DNA of 64,000 bases, from contig NZ_CP049868.1 of the NCBI RefSeq assembly GCF_011303555.1, positions 372,001 to 436,000 on the forward strand, in the 5' to 3' direction. Origin of the DNA: Pedobacter sp. HDW13. GTDB taxonomy: Bacteria > Bacteroidota > Bacteroidia > Sphingobacteriales > Sphingobacteriaceae. The position numbers were made by a program, and so were the translations under genes. The notes under the pieces were generated by a model. The model had not been told where the DNA came from. It ran no database searches and was given only the letters and a program-made list of their open reading frames with translations. This document shows positions 1-8,465 of the stretch, piece after piece; the first letter of the stretch is position 1; each line of letters begins with the position of its first letter.

Positions 1-255
1 GATGAACCGACTAAAAAACTGGAAGAAATTACTGGTAAAAAAGTGGAATATTTCGCCTATCCATATGGTGTATACAAAGCGGCAAACCTTCATAAACTGA
101 AGGAACATGGTTTTAAGGCTGCCTTTATTTTATCGACTGCACGCGATGAAAACTATCCGCTGTACACAATCAGACGTATCATTGACCCGGGAAGATATAC
201 CGCCAAAAACCTTTATTACAGCATTAACAAGAGCTTTAATAAAACAAAACCCTAG
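1..255 (+). CDS. Polysaccharide deacetylase, C-terminal part (partial)
   Basis: The reading frame is open from the first base, so the 5' end lies outside the window; the GTG at 43 is internal. The visible 84 residues include FAYPYGVY, the late conserved strand motif of NodB-type polysaccharide deacetylases, followed by a helix (KLKEHGFKAAF) and the strand where these enzymes register the changed substrate. The family removes acetyl groups from chitin-like, peptidoglycan or surface polysaccharides with a metal held by Asp-His-His. The metal ligands would lie in the missing N-terminal part, so activity cannot be judged here. It ends with TAG 38 nt before the next lipoprotein gene on the same strand. 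Confidence 0.75.
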   Translation, partial: DEPTKKLEEITGKKVEYFAYPYGVYKAANLHKLKEHGFKAAFILSTARDENYPLYTIRRIIDPGRYTAKNLYYSINKSFNKTKP

Positions 256-293
256 TTTCGACTGTAAGTTATAAGCAAATTAATGGTTGCCTT

Positions 294-1460
294 ATGAAAT
301 ATCTTCTTCCCCTTTGCCTTTTCGGATTGCTGATTGTATCAGCCTGTAACAATGCTAAAAACAGCACAGCAAATAACGAAAGTACCGACAGTACTAAAAC
401 AACCGAAACCGCTTTACCCGAAAACTTTTACAAACGTTTAAAAGGTACCATTGCCGGTAAACCGGTAGTAATGAACCTGCAAAAGGTAAACGGAGATTAT
501 GATGGAAACTATTATTACGACGGTTCGTGGTTAAATTTGGCAAGCGATACCTTAATTGGTAAGGATAGCGTAGTGCTACGTGAGAACAGCTTTTACGATT
601 ATTATTTCGATCAGAATGGCAAACAACCACACCTTTCGTTAAAATGGACTGGCAACGGATTTAAGGGCACCTGGCAAAGTGGTGATAAAACCAAAACGCA
701 CCAGATTTTACTTACAGAAGAGTATCCTGAAGGCAGCTACGAATTTACAGCAGGCATTTACCAGGACTCGGCGAAGGCTTTTGCCAATAAAACAAAATCG
801 CCTTCAGCACAGATCAGTTTTGAATATCTACAGCCTAAAAAACAAGATGAGCAGGCTAGTTGGCTTAATACCGAACTAAAACGCATATCAGGAATTAAAA
901 ATAATGTAGATCGCGAGATTGGTTTTAAAGCCATAGCCGAGGCTTACTTTAAGGATTACAAAAGCGAAGTAGCCGATCAGCAAAAAAATGGCAGAACCGA
1001 CGATTTTGAGGCCTGGATGAACTACACCAATAATAGCCAACAAAGCATAAATTACAATAGAAACGGTTATATAGTTATCGATTTTTTAGCAGATAGCTAT
1101 ACCGGAGGGGCACACGGCAATTACAGCAGTACCATGTATTGCTTGGATGTCCAAAACAAAAAACAAATGATTTTGAGCGATTTAATCAAAATTGACTCAA
1201 ATACCTTACAGCGCATTTTAGAGAAAAACTTCAGAAAAGAATATAACGTTAAAGCAGCCGACGCTTTAAACACGGTTTTGTTCGATAATTATTTAAAGCC
1301 GAACAAGAACTTTTACTTCAATAGCAGCGGCCTTGCTTTTATGTACAACCCTTACGAAGTGGCCAGCTACGCACAGGGACAGATTGTGGTGTTTATTCCC
1401 TTTACAGAACTAAAACCTTACCTGTTGCCTGCTTTTGCAGCAAGAATGGGTTTGAAATAA
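294..1460 (+). CDS. Lipoprotein with DUF3298/RsiV-like domain
   Basis: A 388-residue exported lipoprotein. The N-terminus is a short hydrophobic signal ending in the lipobox VSAC (Cys 18). A low-complexity Asn/Ser/Thr linker follows, then a domain that may bind glycan or mineral-like ligand (about 45-150). The C-terminal half carries the DUF3298 signature DSYTGGAHGNYS near residue 266, as found in the extracytoplasmic part of RsiV and PdaC-type proteins, where this fold is linked to cell-wall sensing and lysozyme binding. No transmembrane helix or anti-sigma segment is present, so it is probably a stand-alone periplasmic or outer-membrane lipoprotein of unknown ligand. It follows the deacetylase gene closely, which fits envelope polysaccharide metabolism. 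Confidence 0.7.
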   Translation: MKYLLPLCLFGLLIVSACNNAKNSTANNESTDSTKTTETALPENFYKRLKGTIAGKPVVMNLQKVNGDYDGNYYYDGSWLNLASDTLIGKDSVVLRENSFYDYYFDQNGKQPHLSLKWTGNGFKGTWQSGDKTKTHQILLTEEYPEGSYEFTAGIYQDSAKAFANKTKSPSAQISFEYLQPKKQDEQASWLNTELKRISGIKNNVDREIGFKAIAEAYFKDYKSEVADQQKNGRTDDFEAWMNYTNNSQQSINYNRNGYIVIDFLADSYTGGAHGNYSSTMYCLDVQNKKQMILSDLIKIDSNTLQRILEKNFRKEYNVKAADALNTVLFDNYLKPNKNFYFNSSGLAFMYNPYEVASYAQGQIVVFIPFTELKPYLLPAFAARMGLK

Positions 1461-1652
1461 ATTTTATCGCGTTTTAAACGCTTAATTATAACGCACTCGT
1501 TAAAAACGAGCTCGAGCATAAAAACTGCATAGTGCCTATTGCGAACTGATGTTTTCTGCGTTTACCACCTTAATCAGCGGGAATAAATATTAATAAATCA
1601 TTCCCACAGATTAAACAGATTTATTCCCAGATTTTAATATCCCATTACAATC

Positions 1653-2105
1653 TTAAAGTATTTCTTTTACCAGGTATTCTTTCCCATTAAACTTAAAGCC
1701 CTCATTTTTAGCTTTACCAATCAACGCTTTACCAATAGGCGAAGCTTGCGATACCGCGAAGAATTTCTGTCCATCTACATTTAGTTCACCCGCACTAATG
1801 CTGATGTAAAAATTACCCTCAGAGGTTAAAACTATGCTACCATTTTTTACCACCTTAATGGATTCTACATTTTCAAGCTGTTGCAAGGCTATTTTCTGTT
1901 GCCCCGCTTCGTACAACAATTTACTGTTACGATCCATTTCTTGCTGCATCATTTCGCGTGTAGTTTCGTATTTATCACCAGCACTACTCTTGGTGTCATC
2001 GTTCGAAGCCTGGCGTGCCTGCTCCATTGAATAGGTTATATTTTCTATTCTTTTTTGAATGAAGGTTAAACACAATTGATATAAATTCGACTTTAAAGCA
2101 GACAT
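1653..2105 (-). CDS. GreA/GreB-like transcription elongation factor family protein
   Basis: A 150-residue protein. I chose the ATG at 2105 because the longer frame (to 2213) would run into the neighbouring gene. The N-terminal half is a helical, probably coiled-coil hairpin (about residues 10-75). The C-terminal half has the GreA/GreB-type FKBP-like end: SQASPIGKALIGK followed by GKEYLVKEIL resembles the SPIGRALLGK..GD motif of Gre factors. True GreA/GreB need acidic residues at the hairpin tip to stimulate RNA polymerase cleavage; those are not obvious here, so it may be a Gre-like binder of other function. Members of this family are sometimes labelled 3-oxoacyl-ACP synthase, for which nothing in the sequence gives support. 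Confidence 0.6.
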   Translation of the reverse strand: MSALKSNLYQLCLTFIQKRIENITYSMEQARQASNDDTKSSAGDKYETTREMMQQEMDRNSKLLYEAGQQKIALQQLENVESIKVVKNGSIVLTSEGNFYISISAGELNVDGQKFFAVSQASPIGKALIGKAKNEGFKFNGKEYLVKEIL

Positions 2106-2151
2106 ATTGGAAAATGAAATAATGTAAAATAGATGGGGTAAGATGGAAGAT

Positions 2152-2496
2152 TTACTTTCGAAATGCAAAAGCCTGTTCCAAAATGGATTCGATCTTCGCT
2201 TTGGGAATATCATCCAGGTGGTTGATTAATAAAATCTTCATTCGGGCTCTTTTTTCCTGTAATAAATCTTCGTGTTCAATGCGCTTTCCATCTACCAAAC
2301 CAATATAAGGCTGATGGAGTTTTTTGTGTATCCAAAGATAGCAGAACATTTTTCCTTTATGATAATAGAAAGGCATGCCGTATTTCCAATGCTCGGTAAT
2401 ACCGGCATAACCAATTAAAAGCAACCTTAAATACTGCAGGCAGCTTTTAACAGGTTCATCTTTTTGTTCGAAATATTGATCGAGTGGATTTAGCAT
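2152..2496 (-). CDS. DUF1801 domain protein
   Basis: A 114-residue protein starting at MLNPLDQYF (ATG at 2496); the upstream in-frame codons to 2547 look like translated intergenic DNA. The pattern LDQYFEQKDEP..CLQYLR, then WKYGMPFYYHKGKMFCYL and a C-terminal amphipathic helix, fits the small alpha/beta YdhG/DUF1801 fold. Members are cytoplasmic, sometimes iron-related or fused to other domains, and have no settled biochemical role. It lies 46 nt upstream of the Gre-like gene on the same strand, so the two may be co-transcribed. Confidence 0.65.
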   Translation of the reverse strand: MLNPLDQYFEQKDEPVKSCLQYLRLLLIGYAGITEHWKYGMPFYYHKGKMFCYLWIHKKLHQPYIGLVDGKRIEHEDLLQEKRARMKILLINHLDDIPKAKIESILEQAFAFRK

Positions 2497-2596
2497 ATCA
2501 GGATCAAATGGAAAACGTAAAGGTGCAAGATAACAAACTGTAAGCAAAATTAACCATGGGCTATTGACTATAATCCATCAGCTATCAACCAATAAA

Positions 2597-3172
2597 CTAC
2601 TCTTCAATCCAGCTCACCTTTTCGGCAATCGGTCCACGGTTCGGCTCCCATGGTTTTTCGTTGTGGTAGCCCATGTAAAACAGTCCGATGCATTTTTCGT
2701 TTTCTTTCAGTTTTAAGAAATCGCCCAAATCATCAATCAGTGGTGGTGAACTCCAGTAAGCGCCAACTTTTAAACTCTCAGCTGTAATCGCCATGTTTTG
2801 TACGGCACAAGCCACGGCTGCCAATTCTTCCCACTCTGGTATTTTACCGCTTACCTGCATATTAATGGCAATAATACAATCTGCCTGACTCGTTTTTTCG
2901 GCAAAACTATCGTATTTCTTCTGCAAAAACTGTTGTGGAGTCACCAAAGCTTTATACAAACGACCTAATTCTTCTCCCAATTTAGCTAAGCCAGCCTTTC
3001 TGATCACCACAAAACGCCAGGGTTCCGTTAATTTATGTGTTGGCGCATAATTAGCGGTTTCTAAAATCTGGTTAATCAATTCAACAGGAATCTCTTTCTT
3101 AATATAACTCGCTGGAAAAATACTGCGGCGTTCTTTTATAACTTTTGATACAATTTCGTAAGTAGTACTCAT
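2597..3172 (-). CDS. Nitroreductase family protein (YdjA-like)
   Basis: 191 residues, the usual length of a compact FMN-dependent nitroreductase. The N-terminus has ERRSIFPASY, the family's phosphate-binding Arg-Arg-Ser segment; the middle carries ETANYAPTHKLTEPWRF, a typical FMN-contact region; the C-terminal part has GAYWSSPPLIDD and a GYHNEKPWEPNRGP end typical of YdjA-like members. These enzymes are homodimers that reduce nitroaromatics, quinones or enones with NAD(P)H; the natural substrate is not predictable from sequence. It is a single gene, about 100 nt upstream of the DUF1801 gene on the same strand. Confidence 0.85.
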   Translation of the reverse strand: MSTTYEIVSKVIKERRSIFPASYIKKEIPVELINQILETANYAPTHKLTEPWRFVVIRKAGLAKLGEELGRLYKALVTPQQFLQKKYDSFAEKTSQADCIIAINMQVSGKIPEWEELAAVACAVQNMAITAESLKVGAYWSSPPLIDDLGDFLKLKENEKCIGLFYMGYHNEKPWEPNRGPIAEKVSWIEE

Positions 3173-3265
3173 GTGGTAAATATAAGGTAAAAGACGGAAG
3201 ACAGAAGGTTTAAGGCTAGATTTGACGTTTAACTAACTGAAAACCGCAAACTATTTAATTGCAAA

Positions 3266-3829
3266 TTATAACCTGCTAACTGATAACTGTTTCCTGATCT
3301 GTTTAACTTTTGCAAAAAAAGCAATACTCTCTTTATCGACTAAAAAATCCATTGTTTCCACCAGTTCGTCTTTAATCCAGTTATGCTTCGTATTTAAATT
3401 AGCCAGGATATTCAAACAATGCGATTTAATGGCTACGGGTACCTTTTCATCAATTAACCAGCTAAAAACCACTTCAACCAAATGGTCGGTATCGTAATTA
3501 CCAATGATTTCCTTTATTTCTGGCGATGCATTTTTCTTTGTCATAAAGGCCAGGATTTTAACAAAATGCCGTAAGGCCGAAAAATTGGTTTGGAGCGGAA
3601 ACTTCTCCAGAAAATAAAGGGTGTGGGGCAAAAACCTTTTCTGGTGACTTGAATATACATTTTCTAAAATCCAGGCAGCCCTGAAACCAATCTGTTCATC
3701 CGCGTAAAAACTGATATCAATTAAATCTTTAACAGAAAAAGTATCTTCAGATGCAACGGCAGCCAGTTTTTCTACTTTATTTTTTTGGAGGGTAGTTTTG
3801 ATGGTTTCGAGTAGCGGATGGTTTTCCAT
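3266..3829 (-). CDS. Hypothetical HEAT-like helical protein
   Basis: 187 residues, cytoplasmic and almost wholly alpha-helical. Paired helices around IGFRAAWILENVY, TNFSALRHFVKIL and AIKSHCLNILANL give a HEAT or ARM-like solenoid rhythm of about 40 residues, suggesting a protein-protein scaffold. Similar Bacteroidota proteins are sometimes labelled adenylosuccinate lyase; I see no lyase signature, and the length is far too short (that enzyme is about 450 residues). The start at ATG 3829 begins MENHPLLETI. No partner gene is evident: the neighbours are a nitroreductase and a divergent ABC-F gene. Confidence 0.5.
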   Translation of the reverse strand: MENHPLLETIKTTLQKNKVEKLAAVASEDTFSVKDLIDISFYADEQIGFRAAWILENVYSSHQKRFLPHTLYFLEKFPLQTNFSALRHFVKILAFMTKKNASPEIKEIIGNYDTDHLVEVVFSWLIDEKVPVAIKSHCLNILANLNTKHNWIKDELVETMDFLVDKESIAFFAKVKQIRKQLSVSRL

Positions 3830-3982
3830 GAGGCTAAAATAAATGTTTTGCCACAGATTAACAGATTACACCTTATTGTTTTTTCAATACCTTCCGCCTT
3901 CAACCTTCCTGCCTTTTAACCTTTCAATTTTATAACTTTCCAACTTTTAGCCTTCTACTTTCCTACCCTCAACCTTTTTGCC

Positions 3983-3990
3983 TATCTTTG
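3983..3990 (+). promoter_or_regulatory. Candidate Bacteroidota -7 box
   Basis: TATCTTTG matches the Bacteroidota -7 consensus TAnnTTTG and lies 20 nt before the ATG of the ABC-F gene at 4011. The -33 TTG element is not clear, so the call rests on one box. It also argues against using the longer frame that starts at 3978. Confidence 0.4.
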
Positions 3991-4010
3991 CGCCTTATTT
4001 CAATTATAGC

Positions 4011-5633
4011 ATGATTTCAGTTTCTAATTTATCGTTACGATACGGCAAACGCACATTATTTGAGGATGTTAACTTAAAATTTACCCAGGGCAACTGCTAT
4101 GGGGTAATTGGGGCTAACGGCGCAGGTAAATCTACTTTTCTAAAAATTTTATCAGGAGAAGTTAGCCAAACTTCGGGCAGTGTTGCTTTTACTCCGGGCG
4201 AAAGAATGGCGGTTTTAAAACAGAACCACTACGAATTTGACGAGTTTTCGGTATTAGAAACAGTTATGATCGGTCATAAAGAGCTTTATGCCATTATGAA
4301 AGAGAAAGATGCCATTTACATGAAAGAAGATTTTACCGAGAAGGATGGCGAACGTGCCGGAGAGCTGGAAAATCTTTTTGCTGAAATGGATGGCTGGAAC
4401 ATGGAAAGTAACGCTGCAACCATGTTGAGTAACTTAGGCATAACTGAAGATAACCATTATAAATTATTAAAAGAGCTCGATAACACACAAAAAGTACGTG
4501 TATTATTGGCCCAGGCCTTGTTTGGTAACCCCGATATCTTATTACTGGATGAGCCAACCAACGATTTGGACATTGAAACCATTGCCTGGTTAGAGAACTT
4601 TTTAGCCGATTACCAGAATATTGTATTGGTTGTATCGCACGACAGGCACTTTTTAGATGCTGTTTGTACGCATATTGTAGATATCGATTTTGCTAAAATG
4701 AGCATCTACACCGGTAACTATACCTTCTGGTACGAATCTAGTCAGCTGGCGTTAAAACAACGTAGCGACCAGAACAAGAAAATGGAAGATAAAGTGAAGG
4801 AGTTGCAGGAATTTATCCGCAGGTTTAGTGCAAATGCTTCGAAATCAAAGCAGGCTACTTCGCGTAAAAAGGCTTTAGATAAGATTGATATTACCGAAAT
4901 TAAGGCATCGAGCCGTAAATATCCGGCCATTATATTCAACAATACCGGCCGTGAGGCTGGTGACCAGATTTTACAGGTTGAAAACTTAGGTAAAACCGGA
5001 AATGACGGTGTATTGTTCGACAAAATCACTTTCATGGTAAATAAAGGCGATAAGATTGCCATTTTATCACAAAACAGTTTGGCTACCGCAGCGTTTTACG
5101 ATGTATTAACCGGTCGCGATGCAAAACATAAAGGTGAATTTAAATGGGGTGTTACCATCAGTACTGCCGATATCCCGAACGATAACTCTGAGTATTTTGC
5201 CGGAAAAGACGAAAACCTTGTAGATTGGTTACGCGAATACTCTGGAACTGATGCCGATGAGCAATTTGTACGTAGCTTTTTAGGCCGTATGTTATTCTCA
5301 GGCGAGGAAGTATTGAAAAACGTTAAGGTATTATCAGGAGGAGAGAAAATGCGTTGTATGTTCTCGAGAATGATGTTACAACAAGCTAACTTACTAATGT
5401 TTGATGAGCCAACCAACCACCTTGACTTAGAATCGATTGAAGCATTAAACAACGGTATGAAAGATTTTAAAGGTGCGATATTGTTTACTTCGCGAGATCA
5501 CCAGTTAACCGAAACTGTTGCCAACCGGATTATAGAAATTACGCCAAAAGGTACTATTGATAAGTTAATGACTTACGATGAGTACATTAACAATGCAGAT
5601 GTTGCCAAACTACGCGAAGAAATGTATTCGTAA
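4011..5633 (+). CDS. ABC-F ATPase, YbiT-like, with a degenerate second ATP site
   Basis: A soluble 540-residue ABC-F protein; these bind the ribosomal E site and act on the peptidyl-tRNA. Domain 1 has GANGAGKST (34-42) and LLLDEPTND (DEPT from 180). The interdomain linker with RRFSANASKSKQATSR is the P-site tRNA-interaction segment, very like E. coli YbiT. Domain 2 has LSGGEK (441) and MFDEPTNHLD (465). Unusual points: the domain 2 Walker A position reads SQNSLATAA (353) without Gly or Lys, its H-switch reads SRDH (494-497) in place of SHDR, and the domain 1 signature is LDNTQ instead of LSGGQ. All losses fall on one composite site. The ATG at 4011 suits the family length and the -7 box at 3983. 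A terminator follows. Confidence 0.9.
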   Translation: MISVSNLSLRYGKRTLFEDVNLKFTQGNCYGVIGANGAGKSTFLKILSGEVSQTSGSVAFTPGERMAVLKQNHYEFDEFSVLETVMIGHKELYAIMKEKDAIYMKEDFTEKDGERAGELENLFAEMDGWNMESNAATMLSNLGITEDNHYKLLKELDNTQKVRVLLAQALFGNPDILLLDEPTNDLDIETIAWLENFLADYQNIVLVVSHDRHFLDAVCTHIVDIDFAKMSIYTGNYTFWYESSQLALKQRSDQNKKMEDKVKELQEFIRRFSANASKSKQATSRKKALDKIDITEIKASSRKYPAIIFNNTGREAGDQILQVENLGKTGNDGVLFDKITFMVNKGDKIAILSQNSLATAAFYDVLTGRDAKHKGEFKWGVTISTADIPNDNSEYFAGKDENLVDWLREYSGTDADEQFVRSFLGRMLFSGEEVLKNVKVLSGGEKMRCMFSRMMLQQANLLMFDEPTNHLDLESIEALNNGMKDFKGAILFTSRDHQLTETVANRIIEITPKGTIDKLMTYDEYINNADVAKLREEMYS

Positions 5634-5653
5634 AACATAAAAATATATTTAAT

Positions 5654-5690
5654 GAGCCGTCCCGATTTTTCTGGGCGGCTTTCTTTTTTA
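5654..5690 (+). terminator. Rho-independent terminator after the ABC-F gene
   Basis: AGCCG-t-CCC pairs with GGGCGGCT around an AT-rich loop and is followed by TTCTTTTTT. It lies 20 nt after the ABC-F stop codon. Confidence 0.75.
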
Positions 5691-5801
5691 AAAAAATTCT
5701 CATCCTGCTGTAGCGTTTTCATTGCCTTAATCGTTTTACAAGAAAAAAGCGTTAATGGCCATTAACCAATTTTGTTCAAAAAATTGATTTAAAACATTAA
5801 A

Positions 5802-6497
5802 ATGAAAACTAATTTGAAAAACTTCGGTATCACTACTAAAATTATTTTCTCTCTCCTAGCAATTACATTAACTATAACTGCCTGTAAAAAAGATTTTAAC
5901 AACGATCCGATCGAAGCTGCCGGTATTGGCTTCGTACACGCATCGCCAGGAACAGCAGCCTTAGATTTTATTCTGGACAACCAAAAAATAAACAGCTTTA
6001 CCTATACCAAAGATTTAGGCTACTATGCTGCTTATCCAGGTACAAGATTGGTTGGAGTAGCTAAAAAAGATTCATTAAAATATTTAACTACAGCTACAGC
6101 AACCTTAAAATCAGGATCCTTTTATTCTGTTTTCGTGGTTGACACTTTAAAATCGACCAAACTTTTGGTTTTGGAAGATGATTTAAAAGCACCTGAAACC
6201 GACAAAGCTAAAGTTCGTTTTGTAAACTTAAGCCCGGGTTCGAGCCCTTTTGATTTGGCTGTTTCAGGTACTGATGCACCATTATTTACAGCTAAAGCAT
6301 TTAAAGAATTTACAACCTTTACCAACATTGCACCTAACGACAGCTACACTTTCCAGCTTAAACAAGGTGGAACAGTTAAAGCTACTTTACCTGCTGTAAA
6401 AATTGAAAAAGGAAAAATTTATACTATCTGGGCTAAAGGGTTATCATCTAAAACCGATAGTACAGGAGTTGGTTTGTCGGTTATGACAAACAAATAA
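5802..6497 (+). CDS. DUF4397 lipoprotein
   Basis: A 231-residue exported lipoprotein. The signal peptide ends in the lipobox TITAC (Cys 28), followed by KKDFNND typical of Bacteroidota lipoproteins. The rest is a pair of related beta-sandwich units: GFVHASPGTAALDFILD (about 46-62) and VRFVNLSPGSSPFDLAV (about 133-149) are the paired start strands of DUF4397, a domain common in secreted or surface proteins with no known enzyme activity. An ECF sigma gene follows on the same strand, but a terminator separates them, so it is probably a separate unit. Function unknown; a surface structural or binding role is an inference. Confidence 0.75.
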   Translation: MKTNLKNFGITTKIIFSLLAITLTITACKKDFNNDPIEAAGIGFVHASPGTAALDFILDNQKINSFTYTKDLGYYAAYPGTRLVGVAKKDSLKYLTTATATLKSGSFYSVFVVDTLKSTKLLVLEDDLKAPETDKAKVRFVNLSPGSSPFDLAVSGTDAPLFTAKAFKEFTTFTNIAPNDSYTFQLKQGGTVKATLPAVKIEKGKIYTIWAKGLSSKTDSTGVGLSVMTNK

Positions 6498-6520
6498 TCT
6501 ACTCTACCTGTGGAAAACTG

Positions 6521-6559
6521 AAAATGACACTGCACATCATTTTGGGCAGTGTTATTTTC
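6521..6559 (+). terminator. Rho-independent terminator
   Basis: ACACTGC (6527-6533) pairs with GCAGTGT (6546-6552), the stem extended by AAAAT/ATTTT, then a T-rich run. It ends the DUF4397 transcript. Confidence 0.7.
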
Positions 6560-6614
6560 TTAAATTTGTAAAAATTAATCATGATAAACCTTTAATAAAT
6601 AGTCCTTTACAGGG

Positions 6615-7198
6615 GTGGTAAAAAAAATACTCAGTTTTGAGGAAATTTTAAAAGGCTGTGTAAAAAACGACAATGGCTGTAAAGAAATGATGTATAAATC
6701 ATTTTATGGCTATTTAATGGGCATTATTTTAAGGTACACCAAGAACCCTTCGGACAGTGAAGAGCTTGTAAATGACACGTTTATCAAAATTTTCAAGCAT
6801 GTAGGCACTTTCAAACCACCTAAAAACCCCGAAGAATTACAGCGTTCGTTTAAAGGCTGGATTGCGCAGATTGCTTCGCGTACAGCTATAGATAAATTAC
6901 GGAGTTCGAAAATTCAGTTTTATGTTGATGATCTGGCAGAACACGAACATCCGGTTACCCATGTTTCAGTAGCCTCCGAACTTCATGTTAATGATATTTT
7001 GAACTTACTAAATCACTTACCAGATACGCAGAGACTGGTATTTAACTTATATGAAATTGAAGGTTTTGCACACGATGAGATATCGAAAATGCTAAATATC
7101 CCGAGAGTTCGAGCCGTGTTTATTTAACACGCTCTAAAAATAAGTTACGTACCCTTTACCTAAATACCTTGGTTAATTCATATGAAAAAAATGGATAA
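6615..7198 (+). pseudogene. ECF-type RNA polymerase sigma factor, frameshifted in region 4
   Basis: GTG start at 6615. Region 2 is clear (YLMGIILRYTKNPSDSEELV, then DTFIKIFKHV) and the region 2-4 linker is followed by LPDTQRLVFNLYEIEGF..EISKMLNIP, the start of the region 4 helix-turn-helix. Frame 1 then ends early as RVRAVFI (stop 7125-7127). Starting at GAG 7103 in another frame, translation continues ESSSRVYLTRSKNKLRTLYL to a TAA at 7196-7198, the expected end of region 4. One base appears missing after the CCC run at 7100-7102. Restored, the protein is about 194 residues and overlaps the next gene's start by 17 nt, typical of sigma/anti-sigma coupling. As read, the -35-binding helix is lost. 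A sequencing error is a real alternative. Confidence 0.8.
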
Positions 7199-8426
7199 GG
7201 AATTAATTGAGCATATCAAATCACAGCTTCAAAACCACGAGGAACAATATCCTGCGGGGGCCTGGGAGCGCTTTTCAGGAAAAGAAGAAAAGAAACGACG
7301 CATTGCTTTTTGGCCGTTATGGGCAGCTGCTGCCTTAATTTTTGTATTTGGCGGAGTATTTTTTGCACTTAACACACAGGAACAAAAAAATGATACCCTT
7401 TCAGTAAAACCTCATGCAGAGCAACATAATAACAGTAATACTAAAGCAACAGCTGATAAAAATATAGAAATCAAAGAAAATGCTGCAAAGGTAACCAACC
7501 CTAATGGTACTAATGAGGCACTTTTATCCATTAACAGAAATACTCCAAATACAAGTGACATAAAACCTTTAGCAGCCGAAAGCACAAACTATGCTGCGCT
7601 TCAAATCCCTGAAGAAACTCACTTAACCAATAATAACCTACTCAATAATACCCTTAAAGCAATTAATCTGGTTAATTTTTCGGTAAAACCTATCGATATT
7701 TTAAGCACGCAGAAAAAAACTGCTTCTCCTACAGTCCAAAAATTGAAATTTGAGGATTTGTTGGCGCAGGATAGTCGCGATAATCAAAATAAGCCGGTTT
7801 CGAAAACAGGCCAGCCATCTAAATGGACACCCGATGTTTATGTAGCCCCTTCTATGGGAAATGACAATAAGGTAACCATGAACTATGGTGTTTCCCTATC
7901 ATATGCCATAGCCAATAAACTGTCGATCAGTTCTGGCGTTTCTTATGCCTCAATCAGTACCACCGAATCACTGAACGCTCAGGCTCCTCAAAGCTTATCG
8001 GGCAAAAATTTGACTTCGGTTGATGCCAAAGTGCGCGGAATAAACATTCCTTTGGAATTAAAATATAACATTAGCGATAAACTTTATACTGGTGTTGGTA
8101 TTTCGGCATTGGCTGTAATCAACAACAGCCAGCAGAATAATTATATTGTTAATCAGGTGCAAAATGTTTCTTATTCTACAGCAAATGGGTTGGCCGATCA
8201 GAAAATGCTGATTGTACAGGAGAAAACAACGGAGCCGCAGCCCGAAAACAATATAGATCCGGATAAATACATCGGGTTTTATAATTTCTCGCTGGGTTAT
8301 AAGCAGAAAATTTCGAAAAAGAATAACATTTCAATCGAGCCTTTTTTAAGGTTACCAATGAAAACTTTCTCTAAAGAAAACCTGAACCTTACCAATGGCG
8401 GCTTACGTTTGAAGATCGATTTTTAG
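7182..8426 (+). CDS. Putative anti-sigma-like inner-membrane protein with barrel-like C-terminus
   Basis: 414 residues. A short cytoplasmic N-terminus (1-40) contains HEEQYPAGAWERF, a segment common to Bacteroidota proteins encoded directly after ECF sigma genes. One TM helix follows (about 41-64), then a long Asn/Thr-rich linker (65-210) and a C-terminal region of alternating beta strands ending in GGLRLKIDF, like an outer-membrane beta-barrel domain of the OmpA/Opc type. The position just after the sigma gene suggests that it holds the sigma factor and spans the periplasm, but this is inferred from context; no canonical zinc anti-sigma motif is present. An alternative start at 7191 would overlap the restored sigma gene by 8 nt. 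Confidence 0.6.
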   Translation: MKKMDKELIEHIKSQLQNHEEQYPAGAWERFSGKEEKKRRIAFWPLWAAAALIFVFGGVFFALNTQEQKNDTLSVKPHAEQHNNSNTKATADKNIEIKENAAKVTNPNGTNEALLSINRNTPNTSDIKPLAAESTNYAALQIPEETHLTNNNLLNNTLKAINLVNFSVKPIDILSTQKKTASPTVQKLKFEDLLAQDSRDNQNKPVSKTGQPSKWTPDVYVAPSMGNDNKVTMNYGVSLSYAIANKLSISSGVSYASISTTESLNAQAPQSLSGKNLTSVDAKVRGINIPLELKYNISDKLYTGVGISALAVINNSQQNNYIVNQVQNVSYSTANGLADQKMLIVQEKTTEPQPENNIDPDKYIGFYNFSLGYKQKISKKNNISIEPFLRLPMKTFSKENLNLTNGGLRLKIDF

Positions 8427-8465
8427 CCAATCGTTTAATATTTATTATATTTGGTTAACGCCACT

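Noticed and set aside
2106..2213. Longer N-terminus of the Gre-like protein
   Set aside because: It would overlap the DUF1801 gene and adds residues unlike the family.
3266..3829. Adenylosuccinate lyase
   Set aside because: A label such proteins sometimes carry, but this one is 187 residues, helical and has no lyase signature.
4742..5062. Minus-strand frames inside the ABC-F gene
   Set aside because: Shadows of the strong plus-strand gene with continuous family similarity.
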